Assembly (NCBI GenBank): GCA_045616665.1
Contig: JAZLHE010000098.1
Span: 8,231 to 72,230, forward strand
Length of the DNA: 64,000 nt
Direction of reading: 5' to 3'
Source: RUG11690 sp045616665
GTDB lineage: Bacteria; Bacteroidota; Bacteroidia; Bacteroidales; WCHB1-69
The notes beneath the pieces were generated by a model that saw nothing but the letters and a program-made list of their open reading frames with translations, had not been told where the DNA came from and did not search any database. This document shows positions 59,471 to 64,000 of the stretch, one piece after another (the first letter of the stretch is position 1; each line of letters begins with the position of its first letter). The position numbers were made by a program, and so were the translations under genes.

Positions 59471-60382
59471 ATGAGAAAAGACTGGTTTTATTATCTGTTA
59501 TTGGTTATTGCCGCATCATTATGGGGAAGTTCCTTTATTTTCACCAAGCAATTACTCATTGATGCCTCCCCTATTACCATCATTTTTTCAAGAGTTTTAA
59601 TCGCCAGTGTCGTTTTTCTTTGCATTTGCTTTCTGTTTTTTAGAGAAAAGATGAAAATTGCGAAGAAAGACATTCCCATCATCATTGCCTTCAGTTGCTT
59701 TGAGCCTTTTTTATACTTTATTTTCGAAACCTACAGTCTCACCTACTGCGACGCATCCGTCGTATCGGTCATCGTGGCCACCATTCCCATTGGAACCGCC
59801 TTTTTGTCTTTATTTTACTTCAAGGAAAACTTCTCGCTCATCAATTTGTCAGGTGTATTTATCACTTTCTTAGGCATCTTCACAATGCTATTTCCTTCAT
59901 TTGCAAACGCTTCCGTAAGTGTAAAGGGTATTTTATTGGCATTCGGCGCAGTAACGGCTTCTATGGGCTACACCTTCTTCGTCAGAAAATTTCCCGAACA
60001 CTATCACCCGACAGTTGTCATCACCTATCAAAACCTGATCGGCTTAATGCTGTTCACCCCACTGATGTTGATTCTTTACGACAATCAAGTCGTTATCAGT
60101 GAATTGAGCACCTTATTTTTAACATCCGACCTCTATTATCTGAGTGCTTTGGCCATTTTATGTTCCGCCCTTGCCTTTATGTTTTACTTACAGGGCATTC
60201 GGCGTTTTGGCATCGGAAAATCAAGTATTTTCACAAATTTCATTCCCATTGTAACAGCCGTTTTATCATTCATCATACTGGGGGAATCTTTCCCGCATTA
60301 CAAAATTCTCGGCATAATCATCGTTATTGTTGGAATTTTCCTGGTACAACAAAAGAAGAAACCAGAAAGACAAAGACAATAA
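59471..60382 (+). CDS. EamA/DMT-family transporter
   Basis: A 303-residue, ten-helix membrane protein with two EamA repeats: LWGSSFIFTKQLLIDASPITIIFSRVL near 17 and the second half from about 145 (ALAFGAVTASMGYTFFVRK). The ends are basic (KKKPERQRQ), cytoplasmic. DMT transporters export metabolites such as amino acids or drugs; this one's substrate is unknown. The next gene, a LytS-like kinase, starts 7 bp downstream, so the pair may function together. Confidence 0.88.
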   Translation: MRKDWFYYLLLVIAASLWGSSFIFTKQLLIDASPITIIFSRVLIASVVFLCICFLFFREKMKIAKKDIPIIIAFSCFEPFLYFIFETYSLTYCDASVVSVIVATIPIGTAFLSLFYFKENFSLINLSGVFITFLGIFTMLFPSFANASVSVKGILLAFGAVTASMGYTFFVRKFPEHYHPTVVITYQNLIGLMLFTPLMLILYDNQVVISELSTLFLTSDLYYLSALAILCSALAFMFYLQGIRRFGIGKSSIFTNFIPIVTAVLSFIILGESFPHYKILGIIIVIVGIFLVQQKKKPERQRQ

Positions 60383-60389
60383 CAACACT

Positions 60390-61028
60390 ATGCTTCGTAC
60401 CTTATTGATTGCCTCCAATGCCATCACATTGGTCCTGTTTCACTATGAACGAATTCACGCACGTCATTTAGAAGGCAAAGTACTGAGGATGAAATTATCG
60501 CCTCATTTCTTATTCAACCGACTGTCTGATCTTCACAGCCTGTACTACCCTCTTGACGTCAAAGCAAGCGAAATCATTTTGGATATTGCCACTCACACGC
60601 GTTATCAGATACGGCATATCGACAGTCCCAAAGTTCCTTTATCTATTGAAATGGAGCACATCCGACAAAGTATCAATTTTTTCTCAAAGAACCTTGATCC
60701 AAGCACCGAAATTCAATTCAACTATTCTAGTACCGCAACGGAAAAGCCATCCATTTTACCTTGCCTGTTTGACGATGTGCTATACAATTGTTTCAAATAC
60801 GCGAAAAGGAGAAACGGATACATTTTTATAAATATAAGCATTAACTCTCAGCATAAACTGTGTTTACACTGCATTAATAATTACGAATACGACAATGTCC
60901 ATTCCACGCAAAATGGAATGGACATTCTGGTAAGATTATTGCACATCTACTATCCTCATCGGCATTCCGTCAAAACCAGTCACGATGACGAATACCACAC
61001 GATAGCGATATCGCTTCAACTCAATTAA
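60390..61028 (+). CDS. LytS-like sensor kinase fragment with degenerate ATP-binding region
   Basis: A protein of about 212 residues from ATG 60390 (MLRTLLIASNAITLVLF). After one short hydrophobic segment it has the His_kinase core MKLSPHFLFNRLSDLHSLYY with His39, as in LytS/YehU kinases. The later ATP-binding part is weak: N-box is LYNCFKYAKRRNG where kinases have ENAIKHG, and the G box NGMDILVRLLHIYYP lacks the first glycines of GIGL. The multi-helix sensor domain is absent, and no LytTR response regulator is next to it. It could be a phosphorelay partner or an inactive relative that binds the EamA protein. The end overlaps the convergent cysteine desulfurase end by 4 bp. Confidence 0.7.
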   Translation: MLRTLLIASNAITLVLFHYERIHARHLEGKVLRMKLSPHFLFNRLSDLHSLYYPLDVKASEIILDIATHTRYQIRHIDSPKVPLSIEMEHIRQSINFFSKNLDPSTEIQFNYSSTATEKPSILPCLFDDVLYNCFKYAKRRNGYIFINISINSQHKLCLHCINNYEYDNVHSTQNGMDILVRLLHIYYPHRHSVKTSHDDEYHTIAISLQLN

Positions 61029-62179
61029 TTTTTTATTGCGGCAATTTCCTTGATAGCCGTAATCGCCGTATCGATGTCTGCTTCGGTATTGAAAGCGCCA
61101 ATACTCAAGCGAACCGTACCGTGAATGTCAATAGTGCCGAGTCCAACGTGAACCTTGGGAGCGCATTGCAAGCCCGTACGACAAGCGATGTCGTAATCCA
61201 CGTCGAGCATCGTGCCCACGTCGCCCGCCTCGAAACCGTTGATATTGATTGACATCACCGGATTGTGATTTTCCACAGATTCAGCGCAATATAAGGTTAC
61301 GCCTGGCACATCCTTGATACCCAGACGCAATTTTTCCCACAGCTTCATTTCCTGGTTATGCAGATTTTCAACACCCTGCTCCATTACCCACTTCACACCT
61401 GCGTGCAAGCCGGCCACGCCCAGGAGATTCATTGTTCCGGCTTCCAAACGATAAGGATATTCTTCCAAATGGCCGGGGAATGCAGAACGGACACCCGTAC
61501 CGCCGAAACGCGTATGGTTGATGGTGACACCTTCCCGAACGTATGAACCGCCGATACCTGTAGGTCCCATCAGGCATTTATGACCTGTAAACGCATAGCA
61601 ATCCACGCCAAAATTGACCATATCCATTGTATTGGCACCGGCACCCTGGCTTCCGTCAACGACAAAGACAATACCGTTTTCCTTGCAGACCTTACCAATT
61701 TCGGCAATAGGCTGCACGGTACCAATTACATTGGAGCATTGCGTGCAAACCGCAAATTTTGTATTGGGTTTAATCGCTTTCTTGAAATCATCGGGATCGA
61801 CATAGCCGTGCTTGTCAAAAGGCAGATAAGTCACCTCGATCAATCCTTTCTGTTCCATTGCATACAAGGGACGCAGTACCGAATTGTGTTCCAGCATCGT
61901 CGTGATGACGTGGGCGCCTTTTTCCACCAACCCCTGAATCAGGATATTCAACGAATCGGTAGCGTTATAACTGAAAGTCAAACGATTGGGATCACCGCCA
62001 CCGTTGAACAATTGGGTCAGCATTTTTCTGGTATTTTCAACCAACTCACCCGTTTCGATAGCCGCATCGAAACCCGAACGTCCGGGACTAACCCCGTGGG
62101 TACGGTAATACGTGTTCATAAAATCATAAACCACATCGGGTTTTGGATAAGTTGTAGCTGAATTGTCTAAGTAAATCAT
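61025..62179 (-). CDS. Class V aminotransferase, cysteine desulfurase family
   Basis: A 384-residue PLP enzyme of fold-type I, of the stand-alone cysteine desulfurase-like group rather than classical IscS or SufS. PLP lysine is Lys201 in TGHKCLMGPTGIGG; the likely active Cys339 lies in CRTGLQCAPKVH. The N-terminal MIYLDNSATTYPKPDVV is standard. It may supply sulfur to iron-sulfur clusters, selenium or tRNA. No scaffold or suf gene is adjacent. It carries a palindrome overlapping its likely transcription start (62240-62258). Confidence 0.88.
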   Translation of the reverse strand: MIYLDNSATTYPKPDVVYDFMNTYYRTHGVSPGRSGFDAAIETGELVENTRKMLTQLFNGGGDPNRLTFSYNATDSLNILIQGLVEKGAHVITTMLEHNSVLRPLYAMEQKGLIEVTYLPFDKHGYVDPDDFKKAIKPNTKFAVCTQCSNVIGTVQPIAEIGKVCKENGIVFVVDGSQGAGANTMDMVNFGVDCYAFTGHKCLMGPTGIGGSYVREGVTINHTRFGGTGVRSAFPGHLEEYPYRLEAGTMNLLGVAGLHAGVKWVMEQGVENLHNQEMKLWEKLRLGIKDVPGVTLYCAESVENHNPVMSININGFEAGDVGTMLDVDYDIACRTGLQCAPKVHVGLGTIDIHGTVRLSIGAFNTEADIDTAITAIKEIAAIKN

Positions 62180-62239
62180 ATCTTTCTTTTTTCAATCTAT
62201 TCTATGATGCTTAAATCAACGTCTTTTCTTGAATTATGA

Positions 62240-62258
62240 CCGCTAATTTTTGTAGCGG
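62240..62258. promoter_or_regulatory. Palindrome at the cysteine desulfurase promoter
   Basis: CCGCTA and TAGCGG arms with a 7-bp spacer lie immediately downstream of the -7 element, where a bound regulator would cover the start site. Confidence 0.4.
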
Positions 62259-62266
62259 CAAAGATA
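62259..62266 (-). promoter_or_regulatory. Bacteroidota -7 element (TATCTTTG) for the desulfurase
   Basis: TATCTTTGCC on the minus strand, about 80 bp before the ATG at 62179. Confidence 0.6.
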
Positions 62267-62553
62267 CTAAAAATATATCAATTTCTGCATTACTTAAAAA
62301 TGGTTTTTCAAAAGGGCAAATTCAACTAACAATTCCTCAAAAAAATTCGGAATTACCCCGTTTAGTCTTGTAAGGAGATTTCGCCTTTGCTTCGCGTCGG
62401 CAGAATGGCAACGAAGCGTCGGTCTCAAGAAGTGCGGCGACGGAAAGCAAGTGCGATATTGTTTCAAGGTGTCGCCGCAAACAGCTCCACGACAAAAAAT
62501 CGCCCTTCACCAATCACTTGATTGGCGGAGGATAGAATGTGCCGCGGAAAGAC

Positions 62554-62678
62554 CACCCCGCGCTTGCCTCTCGCCGCCCGCCGCGCGGGTTATATTAGCC
62601 GTAAGTGTCTTAAAAGCAATTCTAAACCCTAATCCCTACACCCTATACCCTAATTTTAGTCCCGAACACAACGGACAC
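62554..62678 (-). repeat. 3' flank repeat, copy 1 of the FISUMP pair
   Basis: About 125 bp that aligns with 63578-63701 at roughly 85-90% identity by eye, with blocks such as TATATTAGCCGTAAGTG and AAAAGCAATTCTAA exact. It covers the end of the coding region and the noncoding sequence after it. Confidence 0.85.
62627..62650 (-). other. Four-run G-quadruplex-type motif (G3N4), copy 1
   Basis: On the minus strand four GGG runs are separated by loops of exactly four bases (TATA, TGTA, ATTA). It starts five bases past the stop codon of the FISUMP gene. The same layout recurs at 63651-63674 with one loop changed to TTGA, while all G runs are kept. Confidence 0.8.
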
Positions 62679-63459
62679 TTAACCCTTCGTGCTTAACGTA
62701 GTAGTTTCTGTTCACGTTGGCACTGTTGCTGTATAAGTAGCGGCCGAAGGCGCCGAGGCTAGCGCCCTGCGTAGCCGACCAAAAGCGCGCGCAGCCGCCG
62801 AAAGTGTTGTAGTTACCGTCGTAGAAGCCCGCAGGAACAGCAGAAAAGCCCGTGGCATTGTTGGCAGACGGGTTGTTGCCAGGGGTACAAGTGTTATCGT
62901 CGCTGATCCACCCTGTAGTAGAGGCCAACGCCTTGGCTATGTATGTGTTGTTGCCACCACACACGTACTGGCTCTGACTGCTCACATAGTCAGTCAGCTG
63001 CGTCCACTCCGCATCACTCGGCACGTGCCAGCCGTTTGGACAGATGCCCTGCACCCCGCTGGGATTACTGCCGGAAGAGGAAGAATTGTGCATCATCGCT
63101 GGCCAGTTGTACAGATAGCCGTATGTGCTCACATTGTCACTGTTATTATTGGGACAATAACGATAAGCGACATCATACGACCCAGTGCTTCCCATTGGTA
63201 TCGTTGTGCCATCTGCGTACTTCGTCGTGCGTAGGTTTTCCGCCATCCACACCTGGTTGCCCAACTTCACCGCATCGTAGGTGTTGCCGTCAATGTCCGT
63301 CACCGCATTTTTTATTATCTCGTCGCCGGAAGGTATTTCCACGTTCCCCTCAGAAGGGTTATCGCCACTCTGCGTCGTTACTTTTTCCTTCTTGCAGGAA
63401 CCCATTACCACTACGATGGCAAAGGCCATCGACATAATTGTAAACATTCTTCTTTTCAT
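62656..63459 (-). CDS. FISUMP-domain lipoprotein, copy 1
   Basis: A 267-residue lipoprotein (MKRRMFTIMSMAFAIVVVMGSCKK, Cys 22) carrying a Fibrobacter succinogenes major paralogous (FISUMP) domain from about 53: VTDIDGNTYDAVKLGNQVWMAENLRTTKYADG, YGYLYNWPAMM, GICPNGWHVPSDAEWTQL and the closing FWSATQ then GLSVRCVRD. FISUMP proteins are often found in tandem paralogous sets at the cell surface of Bacteroidota and Fibrobacter; their fold is related to C-type lectins. It is downstream of a second copy whose 3' end differs strongly. A G3N4 motif and a copy of the 3' flank follow its stop. Confidence 0.9.
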   Translation of the reverse strand: MKRRMFTIMSMAFAIVVVMGSCKKEKVTTQSGDNPSEGNVEIPSGDEIIKNAVTDIDGNTYDAVKLGNQVWMAENLRTTKYADGTTIPMGSTGSYDVAYRYCPNNNSDNVSTYGYLYNWPAMMHNSSSSGSNPSGVQGICPNGWHVPSDAEWTQLTDYVSSQSQYVCGGNNTYIAKALASTTGWISDDNTCTPGNNPSANNATGFSAVPAGFYDGNYNTFGGCARFWSATQGASLGAFGRYLYSNSANVNRNYYVKHEGLSVRCVRD

Positions 63460-63577
63460 AGTTCTTTATTTTTTTGATGATTCATTTTTAATACTATCAC
63501 CCCCACTGACACCCGAACTTGTTTACAAGGAGATGAATTTTCATCCTACTCGCAACCTTCTCGCCTTCTCCTCGCAG

Positions 63578-63701
63578 CACCCCGCGCTTGCCTTTCACCG
63601 CCCGCTCCGCAGGATATATTAGCCGTAAGTGACCTAAAAGCAATTCTAAGCCCTAATCCCTACACCCTCAACCCTAATTTAGTCCCGAAGACACCGGACA
63701 C
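63578..63701 (-). repeat. 3' flank repeat, copy 2 of the FISUMP pair
   Basis: About 124 bp aligning with 62554-62678 (see there). It lies between the two FISUMP genes, so the unit that was duplicated includes the 3' flank. Confidence 0.85.
63651..63674 (-). other. Four-run G-quadruplex-type motif (G3N4), copy 2
   Basis: On the minus strand four GGG runs with four-base loops (TTGA, TGTA, ATTA), starting four bases past the stop codon of the second FISUMP gene. The G runs match copy 1 exactly; one loop differs by two bases. Confidence 0.8.
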
Positions 63702-64000
63702 TATATCCATAGCCCATAATGCTGTTAAAATGCCTGAGCACGCTGGTGTAGTAATAACCAATAATTCGGCTAAAGGCGTAATAACTACCACTTTGCGTGG
63801 CTGACCAGAATAACGCAAAGTCACCGAAATCGCGATAGGTGCGATAATAGCAACCTGCGGGGAGAGCAGAAAAGCCCGTGGCATTGTTGGAAGACGGATT
63901 GTTTCCTACGGCACAAGCGGTTGTATAACTGTTCCACCCCGTGGCGGAGACCAACGCTTTGGCAATGTTGATGCTGTCGCTTCCGCATACGTACTGAGAT
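63679..64000 (-). CDS. FISUMP-domain protein, copy 2 (5' part beyond the window)
   Basis: The frame enters from the right edge and ends at 63679, giving about 106 C-terminal residues: QYVCGSDSINIAKALVSATGWN, NNPSSNNATGFSALPAGCYY, FWSATQ and the final YGYSVRCLRD. It aligns with the end of copy 1 at the framework positions (NNATGFSA, FWSATQ, SVRC-RD) but differs at most positions between them. Both copies read in the same direction with copy 2 upstream. The start and signal peptide are outside the window. Confidence 0.88.
   Translation of the reverse strand, partial: SQYVCGSDSINIAKALVSATGWNSYTTACAVGNNPSSNNATGFSALPAGCYYRTYRDFGDFALFWSATQSGSYYAFSRIIGYYYTSVLRHFNSIMGYGYSVRCLRD

Larger units (their letters stand above)
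62180..62655. other. Noncoding gap, GC-rich in its right half, between the desulfurase and FISUMP genes
   Basis: 476 bp with no convincing gene. The left part has the promoter motif and palindrome of the desulfurase gene. From about 62340 the sequence turns GC-rich and holds two inverted repeats: TGCGGCGAC / GTCGCCGCA (62433-62441 and 62471-62479) and CCAATCA / TGATTGG (62510-62525). The last 100 bp match the 3' flank of the other FISUMP copy. Confidence 0.6.

Noticed and set aside
62690..62860. Variable region of a diversity-generating retroelement (DGR) at the FISUMP 3' end
   Set aside because: A DGR would leave non-adenine template positions identical between copies. Here framework codons differ at silent C/T and G/A sites and no reverse transcriptase or template repeat is in the window. 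A DGR outside the window remains possible but is not supported.

Overview
The window comes from a Bacteroidota genome, most likely an uncultured member of the order Bacteroidales. The evidence is a base composition in the low-to-mid 40s percent GC by eye, many lipoproteins and outer-membrane barrels, type IX secretion (T9SS) C-terminal signals, Bacteroidota-specific families (DUF3276, DUF5683, DUF5689, FeoA-FeoB fusion, FISUMP repeats), an almost complete lack of Shine-Dalgarno sequences, and many promoters of the Bacteroidota type with a TAnnTTTG -7 element. It reads as chromosomal housekeeping sequence with accessory islands. I found no tRNA, rRNA, insertion sequence, prophage or CRISPR array.

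Layout. 1-7.1 kb, mostly minus strand: ABC-F ATPase (cut by the window edge), ridA, a GT90 glycosyltransferase, gdhA, a recJ-DUF486 pair and dnaA. 7.5-9.8 kb: a lipoprotein and a T9SS cargo protein. 10.0-14.5 kb, minus strand: a tightly packed run of endonuclease/phosphatase, GT2 polyprenol-phosphate glycosyltransferase, NfeD-like membrane protease, pssA and a LOG-family protein. 14.6-21.0 kb: a TonB-dependent receptor, two DUF5689 lipoproteins and ribBA, divergent from the nuclease. 21-29 kb, minus strand: the DUF3276-parA-parB-DUF5683-dapB-lepB cluster, then yidC. 29.3-41.9 kb: htpG behind a sigma-54 promoter, a broken Fic gene, and a run of gap, a very large PEP-utilising enzyme, a second divergent gap and feoAB, followed by a flavodoxin-ferredoxin protein. 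42-50.5 kb: amidase, lptD-like barrel, ECF sigma factor with a candidate membrane partner, two paralogous lipoproteins flanking a sugar MFS transporter. 50.5-62.2 kb: a truncated T9SS protein, glmM, an Omp85 barrel, small envelope proteins, a 28-copy heptanucleotide array, glyA, the sigma-54 activator-lptE-TPR-secG run, an EamA transporter with a LytS-like kinase, and a cysteine desulfurase. 62.6-64 kb: two tandem FISUMP lipoprotein genes.

The parts most worth a second look are: (i) the FISUMP pair, where the noncoding 3' flanks are clearly more alike than the coding 3' ends and each copy carries a four-run G3N4 quadruplex-type motif just after its stop codon, which resembles the layout of a recombining variable-gene cassette system; (ii) the gap / PEP-utiliser / second gap / feoB run; (iii) the canonical sigma-54 promoter plus perfect palindrome ahead of htpG, together with a receiver-less sigma-54 activator elsewhere in the window; and (iv) the receptor-DUF5689-nuclease locus. 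Functions are assigned by family recognition from the translated sequence; no database search was run.
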